Source: Fen-1298 sp050008835 (lineage in GTDB: Bacteria > Bacteroidota > Ignavibacteria > UBA10030). Taken from it: DNA of 64,000 bases. The translations under genes were made by a program, and so were the position numbers. The DNA is taken from the NCBI GenBank assembly GCA_050008835.1, contig JBEKLV010000001.1, positions 25,750 through 89,749 of the forward strand. The letters run 5' to 3'. Positions 1 to 8,445 of the stretch are shown here, piece after piece; the stretch's first letter is position 1; every line of letters starts with the position of its first letter. The notes under the pieces were generated by a model, which saw only the letters and a list, made by a program, of their open reading frames with translations, was not told where the DNA came from and ran no database searches.

Positions 1-300
1 TATTACACTACCCATGCTCGTACCGACAATCAGATCAGCAGGTATATTATTGTGTTCTAAAACTCGTAGTACACCAATAGCCGCGATACCGCGTGCGCCT
101 CCGCCGCTGAGCACTAGTGCAATGCGCGGCCGCTGTACCGAATGGACGGGATTCAATTTAGGATATCGTGACTTCACTTCACGAATATCCGGCTCAATAA
201 TGGTTATGCGAGTCTGCGGTGTGGTAATGCCTTGCGCACGTACAAATAACGGCACAACAGAAAACAAAATTAGGATTATACGAAATATTTGTTGATGCAC
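1..300 (-). CDS. Patatin-like phospholipase, N-terminal part (cut by window edge)
   Basis: Reading the minus strand from a GTG at 300 gives a hydrophobic signal-like segment (IILILFSVVPLFVRAQG), then a short linker and the patatin core. Residues ALVLSGGGARGIAAIGVLR carry the Gly-rich oxyanion-hole loop, and IVGTSMGS is the GxSxG nucleophile elbow with the catalytic serine. The catalytic Asp lies beyond the window edge. The family hydrolyses acyl esters of lipids. The signal segment suggests export, as in outer-membrane-associated patatin proteins with a downstream BamA-like barrel, but that part is not visible. The frame stays open to 366 without an ATG, so the start is uncertain. Confidence 0.85.
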   Translation of the reverse strand, partial: MHQQIFRIILILFSVVPLFVRAQGITTPQTRITIIEPDIREVKSRYPKLNPVHSVQRPRIALVLSGGGARGIAAIGVLRVLEHNNIPADLIVGTSMGSVI

Positions 301-449
301 AGGGATAGGTACCAAATAATTTTCTATAAAAGAGTACCAAAAAATACGTCGAATTGCAACGGCACTTTAGATGAAAAGTCGAAGGATGGGTAATCAGTAA
401 GCAGGTGTGGAATAATCTTGGAAAAAGTACACTTTGGTTTTCTTATCTT

Positions 450-650
450 TTATATTGCCCTATGCCCCTGAAGCATTCTAGCTGGCAGCATTATTAAGGC
501 TCTAAGAAAAGCGAACAATCCGTTTACTGTTAGACCAATTAATCGGAATGGTAAAGTTAAAAGCCATACGAATGGATACAACACCAACGCAATCAGTGCT
601 AATGGCCAACAAAAGATAAATAATATGATCCAAATTAGAAATGTAAGCAT
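450..650 (-). CDS. Small hydrophobic membrane protein, unknown function
   Basis: A 66-residue protein that is almost entirely hydrophobic. Residues 1-25 form one likely membrane helix and about 28-55 a second amphipathic or membrane segment, followed by a basic tail (ARMLQGHRAI). The composition is that of a genuine membrane protein, and the gene lies between the patatin gene and the polysaccharide locus. I do not recognise a named family, so no function is assigned. Confidence 0.5.
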   Translation of the reverse strand: MLTFLIWIILFIFCWPLALIALVLYPFVWLLTLPFRLIGLTVNGLFAFLRALIMLPARMLQGHRAI

Positions 651-1005
651 CTTATTACTCTACAGCTTTCTATTTCCTTACGATGACAAGTACGATTAAG
701 TTGCGTCCAATAAACCTTTTTCATTACCAACAATTCAGTCTTGTCTGATTTAAACGGTAAGTGCCACAAATAAATGAGGTTTTGAATGGATGCAAAAATT
801 TTCTTGTTAACTACTGCTCAGGTAGAAGAACTCTATAAAGTGTTCAACTGCTTAGGTAGGTAATAGAAGTTTTCCCTGCTTGCGGCGCCATCAAAGACGG
901 GAAGCCGACACTCCTCAATGACTTATCAAAGCTCTAATAGAAACGAATTCATATTGTGGAAGGCTATCCTTTCCCCATTGATATCGATTAAAACTCAGAC
1001 GACTG
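651..1005. other. Gene-less stretch, 355 bp
   Basis: No convincing gene. On the plus strand a 25-codon reading frame starts at 787 (MDAKIFLLTTAQVEELYKVF), looks coding-like and stops at TAA. It is followed in another frame by a short, also stop-ended stretch. This may be a decayed gene, possibly a transposase, but it is too short to assign. No clear terminator or promoter was found. Confidence 0.3.
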
Positions 1006-2112
1006 TTATCCTTTGAAAAATGCTCTTACAACCTTCGTCACATAATGCAATTGTTCATCTGACATTTCTGCAAAAAGAGGAAGAGACAATCCACACTTTG
1101 CCAATTTTTCAGTAATAGGACAGTCCCCCTTTTTATAACCTAATTCTTTAAAACAGGGTTGTAAATGCAACGGTATCGGATAATGCATCCCTGTAGAAAT
1201 TCCGTTTTCCGATAAATGTCTTTCTAATGCATCGCGTTTTGCCGTTTGAATAACGTATAGATGATACACATGTTTTCCATACGGCATCTCTTTCGGAATA
1301 ATCAAATCTCCAACGCCTTCTAGCAAATCGTTGTATTTCTTAGCAACCTTACGGCGTTTTTCCGTCCAATCATCCAGATGTTTTAATTTAACACCGAGTA
1401 CAGCTCCCTGTATCCCTTCCATACGATAATTGTGACCATATATTTCATATTCATATTTATTTACAGCACCGTGGGAGCGGATCATTCTTGCCTTTTTTGC
1501 CAGATCATCATCATTCGATGTAATTGCCCCGCCTTCACCATATGCACCCAGATTTTTCCCGGGATAGAAGCTAAACGATGCAATCTCACTCAAACCGCCC
1601 ACGCGTTTCCCTTTGTACTCTGCAAAATGCGCCTGTGCACAATCCTCTATCAAGTGGATATTTTTGGCTTTTGCAATCTCGCGGATCGCATCGAGATCCG
1701 CCGGATGACCAAACAAATGAACTGCAACGATAGCTTTTGTGCGTGCAGTAATTGCGTCTTCGATTTTTTCTGGATCAATATTATAGCATTCCGCGGAACA
1801 ATCGACAAAGACTGGCGTTGCACCGCAAAGAGTTGCGCCCCATGCGGTAGCAACAAACGTATTCGCAGGAACAATCACTTCATCACCTGGTCCTATGCCT
1901 AATGTCCAAGCCGCCAAATGATTGCCGGCAGTTCCAGATCCAAGGGCCACACAATGTTTGACATCGAGTGCCTTGGCAAAATTTGCTTCAAAGTCAGAAA
2001 CAGATTTCCCAAGAACAAATGCACTATGCTCAAGGATATCAAGAATCGCGCTATCGATCTCAGATTTTATGGAATGATATTGAGCTTTCAGATCTAAAAA
2101 AGGTACATTCAT
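1006..2112 (-). CDS. DegT/DnrJ/EryC1/StrS-family PLP aminotransferase
   Basis: A full-length (368 aa) sugar aminotransferase. It would use PLP and an amino donor to convert a keto nucleotide-sugar into an amino sugar for the surface polysaccharide. Visible hallmarks are the N-terminal FLDLKAQY segment, GSGTAGNHLA (58-67) for phosphate binding, IEDCAQAH with Asp157 for the pyridine nitrogen, and SFYPGKNLGAYGEGGA with the Schiff-base Lys186. It is the last gene of the minus-strand locus. A 233-bp gap separates it from the WecG-type gene, so it may have its own promoter. The exact sugar substrate cannot be told from sequence alone. Confidence 0.92.
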   Translation of the reverse strand: MNVPFLDLKAQYHSIKSEIDSAILDILEHSAFVLGKSVSDFEANFAKALDVKHCVALGSGTAGNHLAAWTLGIGPGDEVIVPANTFVATAWGATLCGATPVFVDCSAECYNIDPEKIEDAITARTKAIVAVHLFGHPADLDAIREIAKAKNIHLIEDCAQAHFAEYKGKRVGGLSEIASFSFYPGKNLGAYGEGGAITSNDDDLAKKARMIRSHGAVNKYEYEIYGHNYRMEGIQGAVLGVKLKHLDDWTEKRRKVAKKYNDLLEGVGDLIIPKEMPYGKHVYHLYVIQTAKRDALERHLSENGISTGMHYPIPLHLQPCFKELGYKKGDCPITEKLAKCGLSLPLFAEMSDEQLHYVTKVVRAFFKG

Positions 2113-2345
2113 CCTGAATCCTGCGTGAAAAATGTTAAAAATTCTTTCCCCTAAGAGACATCAAATTTTTCGAATCTTTATTGGGTTATAACCTATCTCC
2201 AAATGACGAGCCAATGATAAGTTAGTATTTTTTAAATATCAAGCATTGGCAACCTGAAAGAGGAAATATGATTCTGGTACCGATGGAAAATATCCTAAAA
2301 CAATGTATAATCTGATTCCGTAGATAAGGCGTGCTCCATTATGTA

Positions 2346-3101
2346 TCAAATTTTATTTCTTTTGAAAAGTTCCTGAATGAAATAGAGAATAAATAACGGC
2401 AGTGTTCTCAGGTAACGTATCCCCATTTTGCGCGGCTGCTGCAATAAACGGAAGAACCACTCCAGAGCAATAAATTGAAAAAATTTCGGTGCTCTCTTGA
2501 TATCACCAAGATAAAATCGAAAGGCCGCGCCCACGCCCACAATCACACCATGTTTTAGTTTGTCATGATTCCGGTACATCCACACTGCTTGCTTGGTATT
2601 ACCTAGACTTACCCAAATGAAATCGGGATTTGACTCTCTTATCTTAGATAAAATTTGCATGTTTATATCATCCCCCCACTCTCCGAACGGCGGGCTGAAC
2701 CACCCGCTGATGGTAATGTTCGGGAATTCTCTTCGAATCTTGCAGACTAATCTTTCAAGTGCTTCCTCCGTGTCTCCCATGAAGAAATGAGATATTCTGT
2801 GACCCTCTGTCGACTTAAGCACATTTGTCATAAAATCCGGCCCTGCGACCCTTTCTATTTCGATATCACCCTTCAATCGAGCAAATATTGAAAGTGGGCG
2901 TCCATCAGGAATGCAGAGTGCAGAATTGTTAATAGCCTCCTTCAGTAAAGGAGATCTCCGTGATGCAACAACTATGTGACCGGCATCGATAACACAAATA
3001 TATTCGCATTTGCTTTTCCTATAGCTGTCGACAACAAAGGCTGTCGCAGAACGCATATTACACGATGTCACCTTAACGCCTTTAAAATAGAAATCTTTCA
3101 T
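2346..3101 (-). CDS. WecG/TagA/CpsF-family glycosyltransferase
   Basis: A 251-residue GT26-family enzyme. This family adds N-acetylmannosamine or N-acetylmannosaminuronic acid (or a related sugar) to lipid-linked intermediates on the cytoplasmic face. Family features are DGRPLSIFARLKG with the following ERVAGPDFM, the central ISGWFSPPFGEW, then WVSLGNTKQAVWM and GVGAAFRFYLGDIKRAPKFFQ. The C-terminal basic and aromatic tail (RLLQQPRKMGIRYLRTLPLF) matches the membrane-anchoring end of the family. It is near the distal end of the locus, consistent with modifying a lipid-linked saccharide. Confidence 0.9.
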   Translation of the reverse strand: MKDFYFKGVKVTSCNMRSATAFVVDSYRKSKCEYICVIDAGHIVVASRRSPLLKEAINNSALCIPDGRPLSIFARLKGDIEIERVAGPDFMTNVLKSTEGHRISHFFMGDTEEALERLVCKIRREFPNITISGWFSPPFGEWGDDINMQILSKIRESNPDFIWVSLGNTKQAVWMYRNHDKLKHGVIVGVGAAFRFYLGDIKRAPKFFQFIALEWFFRLLQQPRKMGIRYLRTLPLFILYFIQELFKRNKI

Positions 3102-3139
3102 GCTGTATTCTTTTTAGCTCATAATTTTGAACGGTTCAC

Positions 3140-4129
3140 CTATCTTTCATAACCTATTGGCCACGAAAGACCAATCCGTTTTAATTTATTTTTGTAAAAA
3201 ATAAATCCTCGTCCCATTAATAATCCTAAGTACATACCGCGGAAATTATGTGAAATATACGAAACGCGATATCCCGGAAAGACAGCGCGAATGTCATTAT
3301 AAGCTTTATTTAGGCTTTCTATATATGGGAGATAGATAATCTTCAAAATATTTTTTTTTAGATATATTCTTCGAACTGGAATAAAAATATTTGTCTTCAA
3401 AAAGAGTAATCTGGCAAAATGATAAACAATTAAAGGTTCATCCTCAATCCAAATTCCTAGACTATTCTTTATAAGGGTATATTGAGAAATATTCCACGGA
3501 GCTGCACCAACACCCTTATGTTGAATGACATGCACATTATTAAATAGTCTCGGGAATTCATCAAGATATTTTTGATCTCCCCAAACGCCATTTCCCCTCT
3601 GAGTACTCATAAAAGTCATTTCTGCCCACCAATTCAAACAGGCTATTCCATTCTCAGTATTACGGAAATGAACAAAGCATACATTATAGTGTCCATAGAG
3701 TTCTAGTTCTTTTTTAGCATTTTCAAAATTATGAGGGACTATGACAACATCAGCATTTTCATTTTCATTGAACAATTCCCTTGAATCCATAAAGAAAAAC
3801 ATGTCGGCGTCTATATAAGTAATAGAATAGGCATTTCCCATTTCACGAAAGATATACTGGAGCAAACTCGGAGTGCAAGTGTAATAATACTCAATTAGGG
3901 AACGATTCCTAAATGTTTCTCGTTGTTTTGGCATTTTTTCTAAAAATTCGCCGTGGGATATTAACTTCACATTTTTATGTTTTAGGCTCGAAAGGACTTG
4001 ATAGGTAACATCATCAAGGCAGAGAACCCAAAGTAGGAATGACTCTTTTTCGTGAGTAATCAGAGATTGGTATAATGATATTCCTTGTGGTAAATATGCT
4101 TTATCAAAATAAGTGCAGAAGTGTTTCAA
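3140..4129 (-). CDS. Putative GT8-like (nucleotide-diphospho-sugar) glycosyltransferase
   Basis: A 329-residue GT-A-fold protein. The DxD metal/nucleotide-sugar motif is in SITYIDADMFFF. Supporting blocks are ADVVIVPHNF, GHYNVCFVHFRNT, WGDQKYLDEFP and HKGVGAAPWNIS, a set found in O-antigen-cluster transferases related to GT8. It is AT-rich compared with its neighbours, which suggests separate acquisition. The donor and acceptor sugars are unknown. It ends 38 bp upstream of the WecG-type gene and probably shares its transcript. Confidence 0.75.
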   Translation of the reverse strand: MKHFCTYFDKAYLPQGISLYQSLITHEKESFLLWVLCLDDVTYQVLSSLKHKNVKLISHGEFLEKMPKQRETFRNRSLIEYYYTCTPSLLQYIFREMGNAYSITYIDADMFFFMDSRELFNENENADVVIVPHNFENAKKELELYGHYNVCFVHFRNTENGIACLNWWAEMTFMSTQRGNGVWGDQKYLDEFPRLFNNVHVIQHKGVGAAPWNISQYTLIKNSLGIWIEDEPLIVYHFARLLFLKTNIFIPVRRIYLKKNILKIIYLPYIESLNKAYNDIRAVFPGYRVSYISHNFRGMYLGLLMGRGFIFYKNKLKRIGLSWPIGYER

Positions 4130-4177
4130 CTCATTGCCTTTTAGCTACAGTCTTCACAAATCACAAAAAAGATCTGC

Positions 4178-5263
4178 TTAAAACGAATTAATGTTTTCGA
4201 TAATATAATTCACGGCTTGATCATCCAATCCAGGATAGAGTGGTAAGCTCAATACTTCTCTTGAAGCTTTTTCAGTGTTTAATAAATCCATAGAATTATC
4301 GAAATATCCAGGCTGCAAATGAACCGGCACCGGATAATGTATTAGCGTTCCAATACCTTTGTCTTGCAAGTAATTCTTTAATGCATCCCTGTCTGAACAA
4401 CGAACGACAAACAAATGGAACACATGTATTTCATTTCCAACGAACGGCTTCGTCACTTTTTTATTGGATATTTCGGCAAGATATTTTCCCGCTATATTCA
4501 TTCTTTGAGCGATTAAGGCATCAAGATGTCTTAATTTTACCCTGAGAATTGCCGCTTGTATTTCATCAAGCCGAGAGTTCCAACCGCGGCATGAACTAAC
4601 ATATCTTTCTTTCCATCCATATTGTCGCAAGAGAATGACCTTATCATATATCTCCTTAGAATTCGTAACCACCATTCCCCCGTCTCCGAACCCCCCAAGA
4701 TTTTTTGTCGGATAGAAACTAAAACAACCTGCAGCACCGAATGTCCCGACATGATGCCCCGCGTATCGGCATCCATGTGCATGAGCACAATCCTCGATGA
4801 CTAAAGCCCCGTTCATTTTTGCAATTTCAAGGATGCGATTCATCTTTGCAGGTTTCCCGTATAAATGAACCGGAAGAATACACTTTGTCTTCTTACTTAA
4901 CCGCGCGAGAATCTTTGACTCATCCATGGTGTACGTTGATGGGTCAATATCGACAAAGACGGGAACAGCTCCTGTTTGAACAATGGCTGCAACTGTTGCA
5001 ACTGACGTATGAGATACGGTAATTACTTCGTCGCCTTTCCCAATATTGTTCGCTATCAATGCCAAATAAAGTGCATCCGTTCCGGATCCTACGCCGACCG
5101 CATATTGAGACCCAACATAGCAAGCAAATTCTTTTTCAAATGAAGAGACCTCTTCGCCGAGAATATATTCGCCCTTATGTAAAACTTCCTTCAGAGCATT
5201 CTCTATTTCGTCTTTAAAAAGAAGATATTCACAAACCGGATTAACGGGTAATATCTTAACCAT
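4178..5263 (-). CDS. DegT/DnrJ/EryC1/StrS-family PLP aminotransferase (second copy)
   Basis: 361 aa. GVGSGTDALYLAL (57-69), IEDCAHAHG with Asp158, and FSFYPTKNLGGFGDGG with Lys187 as the PLP lysine mark it as a sugar aminotransferase of the VioA/ArnB/DesV group. It is clearly a paralogue of the enzymes at 1006 and 45043 rather than a recent duplicate. It lies 8 bp downstream of the epimerase/dehydratase gene, so the two probably act in sequence: the SDR enzyme would supply a keto-sugar that this enzyme aminates. That link is inferred from position. Confidence 0.92.
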   Translation of the reverse strand: MVKILPVNPVCEYLLFKDEIENALKEVLHKGEYILGEEVSSFEKEFACYVGSQYAVGVGSGTDALYLALIANNIGKGDEVITVSHTSVATVAAIVQTGAVPVFVDIDPSTYTMDESKILARLSKKTKCILPVHLYGKPAKMNRILEIAKMNGALVIEDCAHAHGCRYAGHHVGTFGAAGCFSFYPTKNLGGFGDGGMVVTNSKEIYDKVILLRQYGWKERYVSSCRGWNSRLDEIQAAILRVKLRHLDALIAQRMNIAGKYLAEISNKKVTKPFVGNEIHVFHLFVVRCSDRDALKNYLQDKGIGTLIHYPVPVHLQPGYFDNSMDLLNTEKASREVLSLPLYPGLDDQAVNYIIENINSF

Positions 5264-5271
5264 GCTTATCC

Positions 5272-6288
5272 TTAAAAATAATATTCGCTGTTAGATTTAT
5301 AAAATTCAATTGTTCTTTTTAGCCCTTCTGCAAGTACGACCGTAGGCTGCCAACACGTTAATGAGCGAAAGAGATGATCATCAGTATAGTAATCTCCGAT
5401 ATCTATTTTTTTCTCTTCCGGAGGGTATGGTACTATTTGAGAGGTGCCTGATTGATTTATTTTCACGATCAAATCTGCCAGTGTCAATAAATCCATTTTT
5501 TCCATTCCGCCTACATTGAGTGCCTTTCCCTCGGTCAACGGTGAAAGTGCGGCATATAATAGCGCAGTGATTGCATCATCTATATATATAAAATCCCTTA
5601 TTTGTTTTCCACTTCCGTATACGAGTAATGGTTTATTTGTTAAAACATTTTTAATCCATATTCCAATAAATGTTTGACGTGCATCTTTAACTCTCATTCC
5701 CGGGCCATAGGTATTTGTTAAACGCAAAGCACACGATCGAATGCCATACACATTGTTATAGAGAATATGAAATTGCTCTCCTGCGAGTTTGTTAATACCA
5801 TTTACATCGATCGGATTTGGGGGATGCTTTTCATCCACGGGTAAATACAACGGCTTGCCATATATTTGCCGGGTGCTCGCAAAGACGATCTTAATTTCAG
5901 GGTTATTTTTTCGACACGCTTCAAGAATCGACAATTGTGCCTTTGTATTTATATCCAAATCCGTATATGGATCCGACATTGAATCTTGATGACTCGTTTG
6001 ACCGGCCAAATTAAATAAATAATCTATATCTCGAACTAAGTAATGCATACTGTCTTCATCTCTGACGTCGGCAATGTTAACTTTGATCTTATCTTTAAAA
6101 TTGAAAATATTTCTTATGTTCCCGCCATATTCCGGCATAAGATTGTCGACGAGCGTTACTTGCGCCCCAATTTCTACAAGTTTTTTCGCCATATTTGAGC
6201 CAATAAAACCTAACCCACCGGTAATTAAAATTTTTTTATCGGAAAAAGGATACATAAAGTTTGTGACAGTTATCGTTTGTGTTTGCAT
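5272..6288 (-). CDS. NAD-dependent epimerase/dehydratase, extended SDR family, atypical active site
   Basis: 338 aa. The Rossmann motif ILITGGLGFIGSN (20-32), LVDNL, NLAGQTSHQDSM and FASTRQIYGKP identify an extended SDR acting on a nucleotide-sugar. The usual catalytic YxxxK reads NGINKLAGEQ, so Lys167 is kept but Asn163 replaces the tyrosine. The C-terminal half has LRLTNTYGPGMRVKDARQTF and GSGKQIRDFIYIDDAI, typical of sugar-binding SDRs. I recall close relatives sharing the NGINK box, so this is probably a subfamily trait and not damage. Start is uncertain: Met12 (position 6255) is also possible. It pairs with the aminotransferase 8 bp downstream. Confidence 0.88.
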   Translation of the reverse strand: MQTQTITVTNFMYPFSDKKILITGGLGFIGSNMAKKLVEIGAQVTLVDNLMPEYGGNIRNIFNFKDKIKVNIADVRDEDSMHYLVRDIDYLFNLAGQTSHQDSMSDPYTDLDINTKAQLSILEACRKNNPEIKIVFASTRQIYGKPLYLPVDEKHPPNPIDVNGINKLAGEQFHILYNNVYGIRSCALRLTNTYGPGMRVKDARQTFIGIWIKNVLTNKPLLVYGSGKQIRDFIYIDDAITALLYAALSPLTEGKALNVGGMEKMDLLTLADLIVKINQSGTSQIVPYPPEEKKIDIGDYYTDDHLFRSLTCWQPTVVLAEGLKRTIEFYKSNSEYYF

Positions 6289-6531
6289 AAAGGCAAGTTG
6301 TCCACCACGATATTCGTATGATTTTTTTGAGATATTAAAAATATTAGAATGAAGAGCATATACTTTTAGAAATCACTTTTACGCCAGAAGCGCATTAGCT
6401 CGACAGAGTGTGTTGCAGTCTGACGACCTTTAGCTGAATATCTAATGAGCATGGAACATCTATAAGATAATATATAAAGAACTTTTTGTATATTATCATC
6501 AATTTCTCATAAAAACTTTGACGAAGCCTCG
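6289..6531. promoter_or_regulatory. Divergent intergenic region
   Basis: 243 bp between the divergently transcribed epimerase gene (minus) and the methyltransferase gene (plus). It must hold promoters for both directions, as the gene order switches here. It is AT-rich near 6460-6500 (for example the TAAGATAATATATAAAGAAC stretch), but I could not pick a clear promoter box or operator. Confidence 0.4.
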
Positions 6532-7425
6532 ATGATCGAAAAAAGTTCGTACACAAAAAGATTCCCCAAAAAACATATGAGAATAATCGTTTATGTTCTC
6601 AACATGTTTAAGATCAAAGAAATCCTTCGATCGATTCCATTGCGGGTGATTAAACGCCTCTTTCAATACGAATATATTCCGGAAGGATGGCACTACGCAG
6701 AGAATCACCCGGTTGTACGAGGATGGGATGTTGAGGATGTCGCTGCCGTTTATAGGCTGAAGTGGCAAAAGTTTGTAACCATGGTGGAAGGTTCAGGCCC
6801 ACTGGGTTTTTCGCATGAGTCAGACTTGATGTCCGATACCGATCTCTATTCGCATAATGTTATAATGTCTTTTGGCTATGTGCTCTGTCTTGCCTCTCGG
6901 GCTAAAAAGGAAATTTCGATACTCGACTGGGGGGGCGGATCAGGTCATTACTATGTATTAGCAAAAGCGTTACTTCCAGGTGTTACAATAGACTACCACT
7001 GTAAGGATCTACCGAAATTAGCCGCACTTGGCCGCGAGCTGCTCCCGGGCCAGCACTTCTATATCGATGACACATGCTTTGAAAGAAAGTATGATCTTGT
7101 AATCGCGAGTGATTCTTTCCAGTATAGTAAGAATTGGCCGGAAATTTTAGAAAAACTGGCAAACGTTACATTGTCTCACTTGTATATCGCGCGGCTCCCC
7201 GTAATCCCGACTGCAGACTCTTTCGTCTTTGTACAACGGCCTTATCAATATGGTTATAACACCGAGTATCTTGGCTGGTGTCTTAATGCGAAGGATTTTT
7301 TGAAGTGTGCAGATTCATTAAAGCTCACACTGGTGCGTGAATTCGATTACGGTTATAGCGCATTTATTCTCAATGCACCAGAACACAACCAAGAGCGCGG
7401 CTTTCTTTTTACTACACCTCTTTAA
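6532..7425 (+). CDS. TIGR04325-type (LIC12133-like) methyltransferase
   Basis: 297 aa. The SAM-binding glycine motif is SILDWGGGSGHYY (129-141), followed by an acidic residue region and VIASDSFQYSKNW. The N-terminal block EGWHYAENHPVVRGWDVEDVAA and the position of DWGGG match the TIGR04325 family of putative methyltransferases found in polysaccharide loci. Substrate unknown; sugar O-methylation is likely. The first ~25 residues are poorly family-like, so the true start may be the ATG at 6604 (MFKIKEIL). First gene of the plus-strand island. Confidence 0.8.
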   Translation: MIEKSSYTKRFPKKHMRIIVYVLNMFKIKEILRSIPLRVIKRLFQYEYIPEGWHYAENHPVVRGWDVEDVAAVYRLKWQKFVTMVEGSGPLGFSHESDLMSDTDLYSHNVIMSFGYVLCLASRAKKEISILDWGGGSGHYYVLAKALLPGVTIDYHCKDLPKLAALGRELLPGQHFYIDDTCFERKYDLVIASDSFQYSKNWPEILEKLANVTLSHLYIARLPVIPTADSFVFVQRPYQYGYNTEYLGWCLNAKDFLKCADSLKLTLVREFDYGYSAFILNAPEHNQERGFLFTTPL

Positions 7426-7581
7426 CATTCACAAATGGTTAGTGACATTCGGGATAACGTCGATTTGACAAGTAAGGAGGTGTGCTGAAGGATTTGACAC
7501 AGCAAATATCATAAATAATACTTTTTATCAGAGCTCTTATTCTGAGTTTGTGCTGAAATATTTCCATTTAGCGTACTTAAT
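7426..7581. other. Short intergenic gap
   Basis: 156 bp between two plus-strand methyltransferase genes. A GGAGG-like sequence (AAGGAGGTGTGC at about 7473) is not placed next to either start. No gene was seen. Confidence 0.4.
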
Positions 7582-8370
7582 ATGAACATTTTTAAAAGGA
7601 TAATAAAAATTCGCGAAAGGTTCAAAAAGGTCAAAGGGTTAATGCAATTCCTCAGAAGGTTCAAAGGGTTAATGCAACTCCAAAATAGGTTTATGAAAAT
7701 ACTTACTAGATTATTTGATAGGCCGCAATGGAAAAACCTTCGTTCGACTCGACCAGTTTCCAGCATCAACGGATTTGATCGCGGAACACCAATTGATCGA
7801 GTGTATATCGAAGATTTCTTAGAAAAAAATCGGGCAGTCATAACTGGAATAGTATGTGAGGTAGACGATGCAACATATTCAAAAATATATGGCAACAATA
7901 TTATCAAGTATGAGATATTGGACGTTTCAAATAACAATCCACAAGCTACTATTGTAGCTGACTTATCAAAAATTGAACTTTTGCCACATAATAAAATTGA
8001 TTGCTTCATCTGTACCCAGACACTGCACCTAATTTACGATTTTAAAGCTGCTATCAATGGTATATACGCCATGCTTAAAGTAGGTGGAATAGTTTTGGCA
8101 ACAGTGCCTGGCATATCCCAGATATGCAGAGATGATTTGCAAAGATGGGGAGATTATTGGCGATTTACGGTCCTATCAATTCAAAAAGCTTTTGAAGAGA
8201 TTTTTGGAAAAGGAAATGTCGATGTAGATTTTTATGGAAATGTACTTTCAAGCATAGCATTTCTAGAAGGCATAGCAGTGGAAGAGCTTACAAGGGAAGA
8301 ATTATTTTTTAAAGACGCGGATTATCAGATGATCATCGTGGTGAAGGCGATAAAACAAAAGAATACTTGA
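7582..8370 (+). CDS. Class I SAM-dependent methyltransferase with N-terminal basic repeat
   Basis: 262 aa. Residues 1-45 are a basic amphipathic helix containing a 10-residue duplication (KGLMQFLRRF / KGLMQLQNRF). The rest is a diverged methyltransferase core: VYIEDFLEKN, EILDVSNNNPQATIVADLSKIE, then FICTQTLHLIYDFKAAINGIYAMLKVGGIVLATVPGISQICRDDLQRWGDYWRFT, a pattern shared with polysaccharide-locus methyltransferases that lack a strong GxGxG loop. The repeated basic helix may bind membrane or lipid-linked substrate (inference). Confidence 0.8.
   Translation: MNIFKRIIKIRERFKKVKGLMQFLRRFKGLMQLQNRFMKILTRLFDRPQWKNLRSTRPVSSINGFDRGTPIDRVYIEDFLEKNRAVITGIVCEVDDATYSKIYGNNIIKYEILDVSNNNPQATIVADLSKIELLPHNKIDCFICTQTLHLIYDFKAAINGIYAMLKVGGIVLATVPGISQICRDDLQRWGDYWRFTVLSIQKAFEEIFGKGNVDVDFYGNVLSSIAFLEGIAVEELTREELFFKDADYQMIIVVKAIKQKNT
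7631..7677 (+). repeat. 30-bp-spaced direct repeat inside a methyltransferase gene
   Basis: TCAAAGGGTTAATGCAA occurs at 7631-7647 and again at 7661-7677, exactly 30 bp apart. It encodes two copies of a 10-residue basic unit starting KGLMQ and keeps the reading frame. Confidence 0.9.
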
Positions 8371-8445
8371 TAATCAATAGCCAGTCAAGTTGTTTCGAGA
8401 ATTGATATATGTATCTATGCCTTGTTCATTAAACACAATGATTGA

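Noticed and set aside
958..974. Possible terminator GGAAGG-CTA-TCCTTTCC downstream of the first aminotransferase
   Set aside because: Stem is imperfect and no T-run follows on the gene strand.
1432..1902. 156-codon plus-strand frame across the first aminotransferase
   Set aside because: It is antisense to a complete DegT gene with all catalytic motifs and has no family of its own.
7509..8009. 166-codon minus-strand frame
   Set aside because: Antisense shadow of the methyltransferase gene at 7582-8370; no recognisable domain.
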